The notes: generated by a model from the letters alone, not told the origin. DNA of 64,000 nucleotides from Vogesella sp. XCS3 (GCF_020616155.1 NZ_CP085530.1:681501-745500); one strand, 5' to 3'; shown: positions 8,867 through 18,235, counted from the first letter of the stretch. Program-made: numbers and translations.

Positions 8867-9829
8867 ATGCGCAAGTTTATCGCTGCCAAAAGAATACTGG
8901 TGACCGCAGTGCTCGTGGCTGCCGGCTTACAGCCAGCTTTCGGTATGGGCACAGTGCCGGCAGATAGCGAGGCCACTTATACCAAGACCAAGTACCCGAT
9001 TGTATTGGTGCATGGTGTGCTGGGGTTCGACAGCTTTTTAGGCATGGACTACTTCTACGGCATTCCTGCCGAGCTGCAGCGTGGTGGGGCGCAGGTATTC
9101 GTGGCTCAGGTATCGCCAGCCGATAGCTACGAAAAGCGCGGTGAACAGCTGCTGGCGCAAGTGCAGCGCATCGTGGCCATGACGGGGTCGCAGAAAGTAA
9201 ACCTGATTGGCCATAGCATGGGCTCGCCAACTTCGCGCTATGTGGCTTCGGTACGACCTGATCTGGTGGCTTCCGTGACCAGTGTGGGTGGTGTCAATAA
9301 AGGGACAAAAGTCGCAGATGCATTACGTGGTGTGCTGCCTGCGGGCTCGGTGGCCGAGTCTGTTGCGGTGGCCGCGGGTGGGGCTTTTGCCAGTCTGGTT
9401 CGCATGTTCTCTACCGGCAGCAGCTTGTCACAAGACGAGCTTGCCACGCTGAACTCGCTAACCACTGCTGGTACGCTTGCTTTTAATCGCCGCCATCCGC
9501 AAGCGGTACCCACCACAGCCTGCGGTGAGGGTGCTTACCAGGTCAACGGCATCCATTACTTTTCCTGGTCCGGTGCGCAGCCGTATACCAACCCGCTGGA
9601 TGCGGGTGACCCGCTGTTGGCCGCAACCAGCCTGGTATTCGGGTCTGAGCCAAACGATGGTGTGATCGCCACGTGTTCCTCGCACCTGGGGCAGGTTATT
9701 CGCGATAACTACCGGTTCAATCACCTGGATGAGACCAATATGTTTTTTGGCCTGGGCAACATTCTTGAAACCAGCCCGGTAACCCTGTTCCGCCAGCACG
9801 CCAACCGCCTGCGCAACATCGGGGTATAA
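8867..9829 (+). CDS. lip: Secreted triacylglycerol lipase (family I.1/I.2)
   Basis: The 320-residue product starts at ATG 8867 behind AGAGGAGAA and has a Sec signal peptide ending near GLQPAFGM. The mature protein shows the oxyanion motif VLVHGVLGFD, the nucleophile elbow GHSMGSPTSRYVA with the catalytic Ser, and, near the C-terminus, EPNDGVIATCSSHLG and NHLDETN, which carry the catalytic Asp and His and part of the calcium site. This is the Pseudomonas/Burkholderia lipase layout, although the elbow reads GHSMGS where most relatives have GHSxGG. It hydrolyses triglycerides outside the cell after type II secretion. The foldase gene follows after three bases. Confidence 0.92.
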   Translation: MRKFIAAKRILVTAVLVAAGLQPAFGMGTVPADSEATYTKTKYPIVLVHGVLGFDSFLGMDYFYGIPAELQRGGAQVFVAQVSPADSYEKRGEQLLAQVQRIVAMTGSQKVNLIGHSMGSPTSRYVASVRPDLVASVTSVGGVNKGTKVADALRGVLPAGSVAESVAVAAGGAFASLVRMFSTGSSLSQDELATLNSLTTAGTLAFNRRHPQAVPTTACGEGAYQVNGIHYFSWSGAQPYTNPLDAGDPLLAATSLVFGSEPNDGVIATCSSHLGQVIRDNYRFNHLDETNMFFGLGNILETSPVTLFRQHANRLRNIGV

Positions 9830-9832
9830 GCC

Positions 9833-10744
9833 ATGGTCGGGCATCGCAAAGCATGGCTGCTGCTGCCGGTATTGCTGCTTGTAGGGGCTTGGTGGTGGCA
9901 GGGTGGCGATGACCCGCTGTCTGCGCGGGAAGGGGTGTTTGCCCCTTCTTTGCGTCAGACTTCGGTCGATGGCCTGGCGGGCGTAGCCAATGGTGGCGCA
10001 ATGACAAAGCTGCAATTGAAAGCTTTGTTTGATTACTATTTGTCCACGCTGGGTGAGCGAACGCTGGATGATATCCGGCACGAAATTCTTAGCCAGTTGG
10101 AAAAGCGCCTATCAGGGCAGGCGCTGGAAGACGCACAAGACTTGCTTCGCCGCTATCTGGATTATCAGCACGCGCTTGCTGGCTTGGGTAAGGGCATGGC
10201 ACGGCAGGCGCAAACGCTGGACGCCATGGCTGCCAGGTTGCAGGCCATGCAGCAAACGCGTAGCCGGTATTTCAGCACGCAGGAAATCACGGAACTTTTT
10301 GGTAGCGACGATATGCTCGATCGCTTCGTGTTGCAGCGTATGCAAATCATGCAACGTAGTGACTTGAGCGCTGCCGAGAAGCAAAAGCAGATTGCGCAGC
10401 TGGAGGCCACCTTGCCGCCGCAGCAACAGCTATGGCGACGCCAGGCTACCCGGCACATTACGCTTGCCGAGTCTGAGCAATCATTGTTGCAGCAGGGGGG
10501 CAGCGCCAGTGACTTGCAGGCCTTGCGTACTGCCGAGGTGGGGCCGGAGGCGGCAGAAAGGTTGGCCGCAGTGGATAGGGAAAGCCAGGCCTGGAATGCA
10601 AAACTGGCGCAATGGAAAGCCCAGCGGCAGGCAATCGCATCCGATGCTGCCTTGTCGCCCGACCAGCGGGAACAGGCGGAGCTGCGCTTGCAGCAACAAC
10701 TGTTCAGCGAAACCGAACAGCGGCGCTTGTTGGCATACCAGTAG
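9833..10744 (+). CDS. lif: Lipase-specific foldase (lipase chaperone)
   Basis: The 303-residue protein has one N-terminal membrane anchor (residues about 7-22, LLLPVLLLVGAWWW), then a variable linker, then the helical lipase-binding domain. The foldase signature is visible as LKALFDYYLSTLGE near residue 65, and the remainder is rich in Ala, Gln and Leu, as in Lif proteins. It works in the periplasm, anchored in the inner membrane, and folds the lipase made by the gene three bases upstream. Length is somewhat below the usual 310-345. The pair is almost certainly co-transcribed. Confidence 0.9.
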   Translation: MVGHRKAWLLLPVLLLVGAWWWQGGDDPLSAREGVFAPSLRQTSVDGLAGVANGGAMTKLQLKALFDYYLSTLGERTLDDIRHEILSQLEKRLSGQALEDAQDLLRRYLDYQHALAGLGKGMARQAQTLDAMAARLQAMQQTRSRYFSTQEITELFGSDDMLDRFVLQRMQIMQRSDLSAAEKQKQIAQLEATLPPQQQLWRRQATRHITLAESEQSLLQQGGSASDLQALRTAEVGPEAAERLAAVDRESQAWNAKLAQWKAQRQAIASDAALSPDQREQAELRLQQQLFSETEQRRLLAYQ

Positions 10745-10755
10745 TGTGTGGCAAG

Positions 10756-10788
10756 AAAAAGAGCGGCGCATGGTGCGCTGCTCTTTTT
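10756..10788. terminator. Bidirectional terminator between lif and trpC
   Basis: AAAAAGAGC and GCTCTTTTT arms enclose an inner partly paired segment (GGCGCA/TGCGCT). It lies between convergent genes, with T tracts on both strands. Confidence 0.85.
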
Positions 10789-10796
10789 CGTGGCAA

Positions 10797-11588
10797 TCAG
10801 GCAAACAGTTGCTGTAAGCCTTGGCCCGGGTCTGGCTGGCGCATGAAGGCCTCGCCGACCAGGAAGGTGTGTACCGCATGATCACGCATCAGCTGTACGT
10901 CTTGCGGCTGCACGATGCCGCTTTCGGTGACGGCAATGCGATCAGCGCCGATCTCTGGTAGCAGGCGCAGCGTGGTATCCAGGCTCACTTCAAAAGTGCG
11001 CAGGTTGCGGTTGTTGACGCCAACCAGCGGGGTGTTCAGCTGCAGCGCTGCTTCCAGTTCGTATTCGTCATGCACCTCTACCAGCACGGCCATACCCAGT
11101 TCGTGTGTCAGCGCTTCGAAATCGCGCATCTGGGGCAGGCTCAGGCAGGCAGCAATCAGCAAGATGCAGTCGGCACCGATGGCACGCGCTTCGTAGATCT
11201 GGTACTCGTCCACCATGAAGTCTTTGCGCAGTACCGGTAGCTGGCAGGCGGCACGGGCAGCCTGCAGGTAGTCTTCATGGCCTTGAAAGTACTGCGCATC
11301 GGTCAGCACGGACAGGCAGGCGGCACCTGCTTGCTCGTAGCTTTGCGCAATCTGTGCCGGGTTGAAGTCGGCGCGGATGACACCTTTGCTCGGGCTGGCT
11401 TTTTTGGCTTCTGCAATAACGGCTGCCAGGCCAGCAGTATGCTTGGCGCGGATGGCGGCGACAAAGTCGCGCTGGTCGCCGTGGCGGCCTTCTGCCTCGG
11501 CGCGCAAGCTGGCCAGGCTGCGTTGCGGGCGGCGCTGCGCGACTTCTTCTACCTTGGTGGCACAGATTTTTTTCAGAATGTCGGACAT
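10797..11588 (-). CDS. trpC: Indole-3-glycerol phosphate synthase
   Basis: The 263-residue product matches TrpC throughout: [16 protein letters not shown] with the catalytic Lys near residue 55, [26 protein letters not shown], and [17 protein letters not shown] with the substrate-binding Glu/Asn region. It converts CdRP to indole-3-glycerol phosphate in tryptophan synthesis. It stands alone here: its pathway partners trpG and trpD lie at 57.5-59.1 kb on the other strand, with the island in between. The dispersed arrangement fits Neisseriales-type genomes better than a single trp operon. Confidence 0.95.
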   Translation of the reverse strand: MSDILKKICATKVEEVAQRRPQRSLASLRAEAEGRHGDQRDFVAAIRAKHTAGLAAVIAEAKKASPSKGVIRADFNPAQIAQSYEQAGAACLSVLTDAQYFQGHEDYLQAARAACQLPVLRKDFMVDEYQIYEARAIGADCILLIAACLSLPQMRDFEALTHELGMAVLVEVHDEYELEAALQLNTPLVGVNNRNLRTFEVSLDTTLRLLPEIGADRIAVTESGIVQPQDVQLMRDHAVHTFLVGEAFMRQPDPGQGLQQLFA

Positions 11589-11613
11589 GGTACGTGGGCT
11601 TTCTGCTGTGCGC

Positions 11614-12567
11614 TTATGGGCGCTGGTATGAATCGAAAAATGCTAACAGACGCTGGGGTAACCACGCCAGTGTGCCGGGGAACGGGCCGCTGACAAAGCC
11701 CACATGCCCGCCTTCCCGTGGCTGCTCCAGTTGCACGGCGGTGCTGACATCGGCCGGGCCGGGCAGGGCGTGTGGCGGCAAAAAGGGGTCATTGACCGCA
11801 TTTAGCACCAAGGTTGGCCGCGTAATCTGTTTGAGCAGCGGTTTGCTGCTGGCGCGGCGCCAGTAATCCTGCACATTGCGGTAGCCATGCAGCGGGGCGG
11901 TCACCAGGTTGTCGAACTCGCCGAATGTACGGGCTTTTTGTACCGCACGGCGGTCGAACAAGCCAGGGTGGCGTTGCAGTTGGGCTAGCGACTTGGGCTT
12001 GAGCGTATTCATGAACATGCGCGTATACAGCAGGCGGCCTACGCCGTGGTCCAGCCGGGTGCTGGCGGCGGCAAGATCTAATGGCGCCGAGATGGCTGCC
12101 GCAGCCAGCGGGATGGCGTTGTCGCGCATTTCGCCCATATGGCGCAGCAGCATATTGCCGCCCAGGGACACACCGGCGGCAAACAGCTGCGGGTGCACTG
12201 CGGCCAACCTGGTGCATATCCAGCCTATCTCGGCTGCATCCCCGGCGTGGTAGGCGCGCGGCAGGGTGTTTTCCACACCGCCACAGCCACGAAAGTGTGG
12301 CACGACGCCATGCCAGCCCCGGGCTTGTACTGCGCGCATCAGGGCGATGGCGTAATGGCTGTGGCTGCTGCCTTCCAGGCCGTGAAACAGTACCACCAGT
12401 GGCTGGCCGGCTTGGCCGTCAATGCGGTCTACCGCAATCTGGCCGCCATCCGGGGTGGCCCAGAGCTCGCGACGGTAATCCGGCGCGGCTTGTTTGAGCA
12501 TGGTGGCGGGCCAGATAGTCTGGGCGTGGCCGCCGCGCAGCCAGCGAGGGGCTTGGTACGGGGTCAC
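11614..12567 (-). CDS. YheT-family alpha/beta hydrolase
   Basis: The 317-residue protein carries the family opening [11 protein letters not shown], the oxyanion segment [16 protein letters not shown], and the nucleophile elbow [12 protein letters not shown] with Ser, as in YheT/UPF0017 hydrolases. A C-terminal His lies in [10 protein letters not shown]. The substrate is unknown; relatives act on esters and are cytoplasmic. It starts with GTG at 12565-12567, overlapping the mog stop by 4 bases (GTGA), so translation is coupled and darP-mog-yheT form one leftward operon. Confidence 0.88.
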   Translation of the reverse strand: MTPYQAPRWLRGGHAQTIWPATMLKQAAPDYRRELWATPDGGQIAVDRIDGQAGQPLVVLFHGLEGSSHSHYAIALMRAVQARGWHGVVPHFRGCGGVENTLPRAYHAGDAAEIGWICTRLAAVHPQLFAAGVSLGGNMLLRHMGEMRDNAIPLAAAAISAPLDLAAASTRLDHGVGRLLYTRMFMNTLKPKSLAQLQRHPGLFDRRAVQKARTFGEFDNLVTAPLHGYRNVQDYWRRASSKPLLKQITRPTLVLNAVNDPFLPPHALPGPADVSTAVQLEQPREGGHVGFVSGPFPGTLAWLPQRLLAFFDSYQRP

Positions 12568-13142
12568 GCGACAGGCTTGATGGCGGACTTGGGGCGGAAT
12601 GCTTTGACCACTTCCTCGCGCGTTTCCATGTAGGGCGCGCCAATCAGGTCCAGGCAGTAGGGCACTGCGGCAAAAATGCCGGGTACGGTGACAACACCGT
12701 CCTCGCGCAAGCCTTCCAGCGTTTCACGGATCGCTTTGGGCTGGCCTGGCAGGTTCAGGATCAGGCTTTGTTTGCGGATTACGCCGACCTGGCGTGACAG
12801 GATGGCCGTGGGCACAAACTTCAGGCTGATCTGGCGCATCTGCTCGCCAAAGCCTGGCATCACGCGGTCGGCAACGGCCAGCGTGGCCTCTGGTGTCACA
12901 TCGCGCAAGGCTGGGCCGGTGCCACCCGTGGTGAGCACCAGATGGCAGCCTTGTTCGTCTACCAGCTCGCGCAGAGTGGCTTCGATAGTGGCTTGCTCGT
13001 CCGGAATCAGGCGGGTAGTGGTTTCGAAGGGGCTGCGGATGCACAGGCTCAGCCAGTCCACTAGTGCGGGGATGCCCTTATCTTCGTATACGCCTTGGCT
13101 GGCGCGGTCCGAGATGGATACCAGCCCGATTTTCAGACTCAT
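12564..13142 (-). CDS. mog: Molybdopterin adenylyltransferase
   Basis: The 192-residue product is MogA-like from start to end: KIGLVSISDRASQGVYEDKG, TTGGTGPALRDVTPEAT with the conserved GGTG, and PGFGEQMRQIS. It adenylylates molybdopterin before molybdenum insertion. A molybdoenzyme-like protein is encoded at 52.7-53.2 kb. It overlaps darP upstream by four bases (ATGA) and the hydrolase downstream by four bases. Confidence 0.93.
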   Translation of the reverse strand: MSLKIGLVSISDRASQGVYEDKGIPALVDWLSLCIRSPFETTTRLIPDEQATIEATLRELVDEQGCHLVLTTGGTGPALRDVTPEATLAVADRVMPGFGEQMRQISLKFVPTAILSRQVGVIRKQSLILNLPGQPKAIRETLEGLREDGVVTVPGIFAAVPYCLDLIGAPYMETREEVVKAFRPKSAIKPVA

Positions 13143-13702
13143 GCCTCGTCGTCCTGTTCGATGGCGTCTTCCGGTGCATTCTTCTGGCGCCCTTGTTCCG
13201 GGATCAGTTCTTTGATCATCTGGAATAGCAGGCGGGTTGCCTTCGGCGGTTTGGCTTCGTCGCGCTCTTTGCGGGCGTTACGCACAGTAGTGCGCAGCTG
13301 CTGCACGTCCACTTCCGGGAAGTCGTCGATGAAGATTTGCACGTTTTTGTCGTCTTCCAGCAGACGTTCGCGCCAGCGCTCCACCAGGTGCAGCCAGCGG
13401 GTATGCGTGCTGGAGTCGCCACGCAGGGCGGCCAGCTTTTGCTCGATCGGCTCAGGGTCGATGTCGCGCATCAGTTTGCCGATGTATTGCAGCTGGCGGC
13501 GTTTGGCACCGTTGGCAGTAAAACGCTGGTAGTCCAGTACTGCTGTCAGCAGGGCATCATCCAGCTCCATCTTTTTCAGCTTGGCGGCGGGCAGCTCGGT
13601 GAGCGCGCGGCCAATGTTCTGCAGCGCATCCATGTCGCGCTTGAGCTGGGATTTGCTGGGGGGCAGGCCATTATTGCTGCCATTGTTAAAAACGTTCGAC
13701 AT
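13139..13702 (-). CDS. darP: Ribosome-associated protein DarP (YjgA, DUF615)
   Basis: The 187-residue protein contains the DUF615 pattern SKSQLKRDMDALQNIG, LPAAKLKKMELDDAL and GAKRRQLQYIGKLMR. DarP/YjgA assists late maturation of the 50S subunit. Length is normal for the family. It is the first gene of the leftward darP-mog-yheT operon. Only about 100 bases separate it from the pmbA start on the other strand, so the promoters of both units must lie in 13703-13808. Confidence 0.92.
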   Translation of the reverse strand: MSNVFNNGSNNGLPPSKSQLKRDMDALQNIGRALTELPAAKLKKMELDDALLTAVLDYQRFTANGAKRRQLQYIGKLMRDIDPEPIEQKLAALRGDSSTHTRWLHLVERWRERLLEDDKNVQIFIDDFPEVDVQQLRTTVRNARKERDEAKPPKATRLLFQMIKELIPEQGRQKNAPEDAIEQDDEA

Positions 13703-13808
13703 TCGCTAAGACTTGATTAAGGTTTCAAGCTGGTATGATACCGGAAAAGAACCCGTCACGGCCGACTGGTGTGTGCTCCCGTCGTGCCTTATCACTAGAG
13801 AAAACCAT

Positions 13809-15161
13809 ATGGCAGAGCAGATTTTTTCGTATACCGAGGCCGCACTGGAAGACATCGCTGCCCGTATGCTGGCGCTGGCCCGTGCTGGCGGTGCCACCGC
13901 TGCGGAAACCGACGTATCCGAGGGGTGTGGGCAGAATGTATCGGTGCGCCTGGGCGAAGTAGAAACCATCGAATATAACCGTGATAAAGGCGTGTCGCTG
14001 ACAGTGTATCTGGGCCAGAAAAAAGGCCATGCCAGCACTTCGGACTTCTCCGACAAAGCCCTGGCCGATACCGCGGCTGCCGCACTGAATATCGCACGTT
14101 ATACCGCTGAGGATGACTGCGCAGGCCTGGCAGACCCGGCTTTGCTATTGAAAGCTGGCGACCGCCGCGATCTGGATTTGTATCACCCCTGGGATCTGCC
14201 GGTTGAGCAGGCCATCGCGCTGGCGCGCCAGTGCGAGGATGTGGCGCGCGGCGTGGATGCGCGCATCAGCAACTCGGAGGGTGGCACGGTGGCCACCCAT
14301 GCCACGCGCCATTGCTATGCCAATAGCCACGGTTACAGTGGCAGCCTGACGACCTCGCGCCATAGTTTGTCTGCGTCGGTGGTGGCTAGTGGTGCCAACA
14401 GCATGCAGCGCGACTACTGGTACAGCACGGCCCGCCATGCCGACGACTTGCTGTCGGCAGAAGAGGTTGGCCGCATTGCCGGAGAGCGTGCCGTACGCCG
14501 CCTGGATGGCCGCCGCGTCAAAACCGGCCAATACCCGGTGCTGTTCGAGGCGCCCGTGGCGGGCAGCTTGCTGAGCCACCTGGTGCAGGCGGTGAGTGGT
14601 GGCAGCCTGTATCGCAAGTCCAGCTTCTTGCTGGACAGCCTGGGGCAGCAAGTAGCCGCATCGCTATTGAATATCAGCGAAGATCCCTTTGTACTGCGTG
14701 GTCTTGCCAGCGGCTGCGCTGACGACGAAGGCGTGGCGACGTCGGCGCGCCAGTTTGTGAAGGATGGCGTGTTGCAGGGTTACTTCCTGGGGAGCTATTC
14801 TGCCCGTAAGCTGGGTATGCAAAGCACCGGCCATGCAGGCGGCGCGCACAATCTGGTGGTGCAGCCTACGCTGGCGGGTGGCTTGCCGGCCTTGCTGGCG
14901 CGCATGGGCACCGGCTTGCTGGTAACCGAGCTGATGGGGCAGGGCATCAATATGGTAACCGGCGATTATTCGCGCGGTGCCAGCGGTTTCTGGGTGGAAA
15001 ACGGCGTGATTGCCTACCCGGTAGAAGAGCTGACCATCGCGGGTAATCTGCGCGACATGCTGCAGGGCATTGATGCCATTGGTGACGATATCGACTACCG
15101 TGGCAGCCGCCATATGGGCTCGGTGCTGCTGGGCAATATGATGGTGGCGGGCGAGGCGTGA
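13809..15161 (+). CDS. pmbA: Metalloprotease PmbA/TldE
   Basis: The 450-residue product starts at ATG 13809 (MAEQIFSYTEAAL) after an upstream region whose translation shows no family similarity. The TldD/PmbA fold is seen in VSVRLGEVETIEYNRDKGVSLTVYLGQKKGHAST, ISNSEGG, the FEAPVAGSLLSHL segment, and the C-terminal NMVTGDYSRGASGFWVENG. PmbA pairs with TldD in maturing peptides and in CcdA antitoxin turnover; tldD is not in this window. The next gene starts inside its stop codon (GTGA). Confidence 0.93.
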   Translation: MAEQIFSYTEAALEDIAARMLALARAGGATAAETDVSEGCGQNVSVRLGEVETIEYNRDKGVSLTVYLGQKKGHASTSDFSDKALADTAAAALNIARYTAEDDCAGLADPALLLKAGDRRDLDLYHPWDLPVEQAIALARQCEDVARGVDARISNSEGGTVATHATRHCYANSHGYSGSLTTSRHSLSASVVASGANSMQRDYWYSTARHADDLLSAEEVGRIAGERAVRRLDGRRVKTGQYPVLFEAPVAGSLLSHLVQAVSGGSLYRKSSFLLDSLGQQVAASLLNISEDPFVLRGLASGCADDEGVATSARQFVKDGVLQGYFLGSYSARKLGMQSTGHAGGAHNLVVQPTLAGGLPALLARMGTGLLVTELMGQGINMVTGDYSRGASGFWVENGVIAYPVEELTIAGNLRDMLQGIDAIGDDIDYRGSRHMGSVLLGNMMVAGEA

Positions 15162-15775
15162 CGCCAGTTTACTGGGCGCAGGCTTGTGCCGAGCTGTCGC
15201 AGGGCAGCCCGGCCTTGTCCGCGCTAATCGCACAGTACCCTGCCAGTGTGCTGAAAACGCGTGGCGAGCCATTCGAGACCTTACTGCGCGCCATTGTCGG
15301 GCAGCAGATCTCCATTGCGGCAGCCGATGCGATCTGGGCCAGGTTGGCCGCATTGCTGGACACTACCAGCCCGCAGGCTGTGGCGGATGCCTCGCCGGAC
15401 GCGTTGCGGGCGGTAGGCTTTTCGCTGCGCAAGGTGGAGTACGCGCAGGATCTGGCACGGCATTTTCTGGATGGCCGTATCGACCCGGCGCGGTTTGCCA
15501 GCCTGGACGATGAGGCCATCATCCGCGAGCTGGTGGCCGTGCGCGGCATAGGCCGCTGGACGGCTGAGATGTATCTGATCTTTAACCTGTGCCGCCCGGA
15601 TGTATGGCCGGTAGACGATATCGGCCTGCAAAAGGCGCTGGTGATCATCCATGGTTTACCCGCGCGGCCGGCTTTGGCCGAGTTTCGGCGCATGGGCGAT
15701 GCCTTTCGCCCCTGGCGCAGCGTAGCTACCTGGTATTTGTGGCGCATGCTGGACCCGGTAGAGGTGCAGTACTAG
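15158..15775 (+). CDS. DNA-3-methyladenine glycosylase II (AlkA-like, HhH-GPD)
   Basis: The 205-residue protein has the helix-hairpin-helix-GPD signature LVAVRGIGRWTAEMYLI, followed by the catalytic Asp in VWPVDDIGL, and an upstream IVGQQISIAAADAIW block typical of short AlkA/MAG enzymes. It excises alkylated purines in base-excision repair. It lacks the N-terminal Ada-like domain of E. coli AlkA and resembles the compact form. Its GTG start overlaps the pmbA stop by four bases, so it is translationally coupled. Confidence 0.9.
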   Translation: MTPVYWAQACAELSQGSPALSALIAQYPASVLKTRGEPFETLLRAIVGQQISIAAADAIWARLAALLDTTSPQAVADASPDALRAVGFSLRKVEYAQDLARHFLDGRIDPARFASLDDEAIIRELVAVRGIGRWTAEMYLIFNLCRPDVWPVDDIGLQKALVIIHGLPARPALAEFRRMGDAFRPWRSVATWYLWRMLDPVEVQY

Positions 15776-15837
15776 CGTACAAATCCTGCTGTGGCGGCAT
15801 CTGTGTTCCATACTCAAAACAAAACAGGGAGCGAGAT

Positions 15838-16977
15838 ATGGATAAGCCAATTGTCGGGCTGGTGCTGGCGGGTGGCGGTGCACGGGCGGCCTATCAGGTT
15901 GGGGTGCTGATGGCGGTGGCGCATATGCTGCCGCGAGATTACGGTAACCCATTCCCCATCATCAGCGGCACGTCTGCTGGCGCCATCAATGCGGTAGGGT
16001 TGGCTGCAGGTTCCATGCATTTTCGTCGTGCTACGGCTTTTCTTGCCAAAATGTGGAAAGGCCTGCATGTCAGCCAGGTATACCGGGCTGACTGGCTTTA
16101 CTTTACGCGGGCTTTCCTGGCGTGGGGCGGCTCGGTACTGACGGGTGGCAAGCTGGTGCATAACCCGGCCAGCTTTCTGGATAACAGCCCGCTGCGCGAG
16201 CTGCTCGGCCAGGTGGTGAACTTTGATGGTGTGTCGCGTGCGGTGCAGAGTGGCGATCTGCGCGCGCTATCGCTGACTGCATCCTGTTATACCACCGGCC
16301 AGTCGGTAAGTTTTTTCGAAGGCTGTGACAGTATTGACGAGTGGCATCGTCATCAGCGCCTGGGTGTGCGCGAGCATATCGGTGTCGATCATCTGATGGC
16401 GACCTCGGCCATTCCCATGGTTTTTCCTGCGGCTACCATCGATGGGCGGTTTTATTGTGACGGTGCCATCCGCCAGATGGCGCCGTTATCGCCCGCCCTG
16501 CATTTGGGGGCTGAAAAACTTTTTGTCATTAATCTGAATACCGAGCACCGCCCGCGGCCAGAGCGGCGGCTGGTAGGGGATCGCCCCTCGCTGGCCATGA
16601 TCTTTGGTCATTTGCTCAATAGCATCTTTTTTGACAGTATGGCGGCCGATATGGAGCGCTTGAGCCGGGTGAATCACACCGTGTCACTGCTGGATGAACA
16701 AGTGCGCTGCAGCGGCAGAACCGCGCTGAAGCGGGTGGAGGTGCTGAATATCTCGCCAAGCGTGTCCCTGGAAGCCATCGCTTTCAAGCACGTCAAAAAC
16801 TTCCCGCCGGCCATGCGTTTTCTCATGCGTGGTGCCGGCGCCATGCGCCAGCGTGGTTCTGTGTTGGCGAGCTATCTGCTGTTCGATCCGGCTTATGGTC
16901 GTGAGCTGATTGACTTGGGCTACAAGGATGCGATGGCCAGGCAGGGCGAAATACTGAATTTTCTACAAAAACCATAG
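15838..16977 (+). CDS. Patatin-like phospholipase
   Basis: From ATG 15838 (preceded by AGGGAGCGAG) the protein has 379 residues and opens with the patatin oxyanion motif GLVLAGGGARAAYQVG. It continues with the nucleophile elbow IISGTSAGAINA and the catalytic Asp in YCDGAIRQMAPLSPAL. No signal peptide or membrane segment is seen, so it is probably a cytoplasmic acyl hydrolase acting on phospholipids or acyl-CoA, related to RssA-type proteins. It follows the glycosylase gene after 62 bases and precedes dsbB; a functional link to either is not evident. Confidence 0.9.
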   Translation: MDKPIVGLVLAGGGARAAYQVGVLMAVAHMLPRDYGNPFPIISGTSAGAINAVGLAAGSMHFRRATAFLAKMWKGLHVSQVYRADWLYFTRAFLAWGGSVLTGGKLVHNPASFLDNSPLRELLGQVVNFDGVSRAVQSGDLRALSLTASCYTTGQSVSFFEGCDSIDEWHRHQRLGVREHIGVDHLMATSAIPMVFPAATIDGRFYCDGAIRQMAPLSPALHLGAEKLFVINLNTEHRPRPERRLVGDRPSLAMIFGHLLNSIFFDSMAADMERLSRVNHTVSLLDEQVRCSGRTALKRVEVLNISPSVSLEAIAFKHVKNFPPAMRFLMRGAGAMRQRGSVLASYLLFDPAYGRELIDLGYKDAMARQGEILNFLQKP

Positions 16978-17025
16978 TCTGCTAGGGTGCAGGTTTTTGG
17001 CACCGCTATTTTTAAGGGGGTTGTA

Positions 17026-17514
17026 ATGCGTTTATCCAGACGGCAGGGTTTTGCCGCCATCGCGGCGCTGTGTGCCGCATCCATGGGCTTTGCTTTGTAT
17101 GCCCAGCATGTTATGGGCTTGGAGCCCTGCCCATTATGCGTGTTCCAGCGTGTGGGGGTGATTGCTACCGGCGTATTGGCCGGTATCTTTGCCGTGGCAA
17201 ACCCGCAAAGGTTGGCCGCAAGGCTGGCGGCATTGCTGGTGGCGCTGGCGGCGTTGGCCGGTGGTGCGGTGTCTGCCTGGCATGTGTATCTGCAGCATTT
17301 GCCGAAAGACCAGGTGCCGGCTTGCGGGCCCGGGCTGGATTTCATGCTCGAAACGCTGCCGCTGACGCAGGTGCTCAATACCGTGTTCAAAGGTAGTGGC
17401 GAGTGTGCCGAATTGGGTTGGACATTCCTTGGTCAGTCTATGCCGGTATGGACTGGCGTGTTGTTTATTGCGCTGATTGCGATGGCGCTGTGGAATGGCT
17501 GGCGCAAGGGCTGA
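17026..17514 (+). CDS. dsbB: Disulfide bond formation protein DsbB
   Basis: The 162-residue membrane protein has four hydrophobic segments. In the first periplasmic loop it shows the redox motif EPCPLCVFQR, and in the second loop the cysteines in VPACGPG and SGECAELGW, which correspond to the DsbA-contacting pair. DsbB reoxidises DsbA and passes electrons to quinone. The ATG at 17026 follows AAGGGGG; an earlier in-frame ATG-like start would add 13 residues without similarity. Length is typical. Confidence 0.93.
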   Translation: MRLSRRQGFAAIAALCAASMGFALYAQHVMGLEPCPLCVFQRVGVIATGVLAGIFAVANPQRLAARLAALLVALAALAGGAVSAWHVYLQHLPKDQVPACGPGLDFMLETLPLTQVLNTVFKGSGECAELGWTFLGQSMPVWTGVLFIALIAMALWNGWRKG

Positions 17515-17541
17515 TTGGTACCGGTATGGCAATGCAAGCAT

Positions 17542-17567
17542 AGCCAGCCCTGATGGGCTGGCTTTTT
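17542..17567 (+). terminator. Rho-independent terminator of dsbB
   Basis: A 9-bp perfect stem (AGCCAGCCC/GGGCTGGCT, loop TGAT) runs into a short T tract, 27 bases behind dsbB. Confidence 0.85.
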
Positions 17568-17616
17568 CATATGCTGTATTTCATGTGCTGTATTTCATGG
17601 CGGGGAGGGGTAATGC

Positions 17617-17643
17617 AAAAAGCCTTCCGCGAGGAAGGCTTTT
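17617..17643 (-). terminator. Terminator of the tRNA Val/Asp array
   Basis: An 11-bp stem (AAAAGCCTTCC/GGAAGGCTTTT, loop GCGA) sits eight bases beyond the last tRNA-Asp gene in the direction of transcription. Confidence 0.88.
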
Positions 17644-17650
17644 AAATGGT

Positions 17651-17727
17651 TGGCGGAGCGGACGGGACTCGAACCCGCGACCCCCGGCGTGACAGGCCGG
17701 TATTCTAACCAACTGAACTACCGCTCC
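17651..17727 (-). tRNA. tRNA-Asp(GTC), copy 1 (last transcribed)
   Basis: A 77-nt cloverleaf read on the minus strand: acceptor GGAGCGG/CCGCTCC, anticodon loop CTGTCAC with anticodon GTC, T loop GGTTCGAGTCC, and an encoded CCA end. All eight Asp copies in the array have the same sequence. Confidence 0.96.
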
Positions 17728-17740
17728 AACCGTAAAACGG

Positions 17741-17816
17741 TGGTGGGCGTTGACGGAGTCGAACCGCCGACATTCTGCTTGTAAGGCAGACGCTCTACCA
17801 ACTGAGCTAAACGCCC
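17741..17816 (-). tRNA. tRNA-Val(TAC), copy 1
   Basis: A 76-nt cloverleaf on the minus strand: acceptor GGGCGTT/AACGCCC, anticodon loop CTTACAA with anticodon TAC, T arm GGCGGTTCGACTCCGTC, and an encoded CCA. The spacer to the following Asp gene is 13 bases. Confidence 0.96.
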
Positions 17817-17845
17817 GAAAACTCGGTACTGCTAGATTGTATGGT

Positions 17846-17922
17846 TGGCGGAGCGGACGGGACTCGAACCCGCGACCCCCGGCGTGACAGGCCGGTATTC
17901 TAACCAACTGAACTACCGCTCC
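17846..17922 (-). tRNA. tRNA-Asp(GTC), copy 2
   Basis: Same sequence as copy 1. The 29-base spacer between it and Val copy 1 reads CGAAAACTCGGTACTGCTAG and on, a sequence repeated with few changes in every unit. Confidence 0.96.
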
Positions 17923-17935
17923 AACCGTAAAACGG

Positions 17936-18011
17936 TGGTGGGCGTTGACGGAGTCGAACCGCCGACATTCTGCTTGTAAGGCAGACGCTCTACCAACTGA
18001 GCTAAACGCCC
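17936..18011 (-). tRNA. tRNA-Val(TAC), copy 2
   Basis: Identical to Val copy 1, with a 13-base spacer to Asp copy 2. The unit repeats at 195 bases from copy 1. Confidence 0.96.
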
Positions 18012-18040
18012 GAAAACTCGGTACTGCTAGATTGTATGGT

Positions 18041-18117
18041 TGGCGGAGCGGACGGGACTCGAACCCGCGACCCCCGGCGTGACAGGCCGGTATTCTAACC
18101 AACTGAACTACCGCTCC
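18041..18117 (-). tRNA. tRNA-Asp(GTC), copy 3
   Basis: Same 77-nt sequence; 29-base spacer to Val copy 2. Confidence 0.96.
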
Positions 18118-18129
18118 AACCGTAAAACT

Positions 18130-18205
18130 TGGTGGGCGTTGACGGAGTCGAACCGCCGACATTCTGCTTGTAAGGCAGACGCTCTACCAACTGAGCTAAA
18201 CGCCC
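18130..18205 (-). tRNA. tRNA-Val(TAC), copy 3
   Basis: Same 76-nt gene. The spacer to Asp copy 3 is 12 bases and has lost the usual CGG, the only clear shortening in the array. Confidence 0.96.
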
Positions 18206-18235
18206 GAAAACTCGGTTACTACTAAATTGTATGGT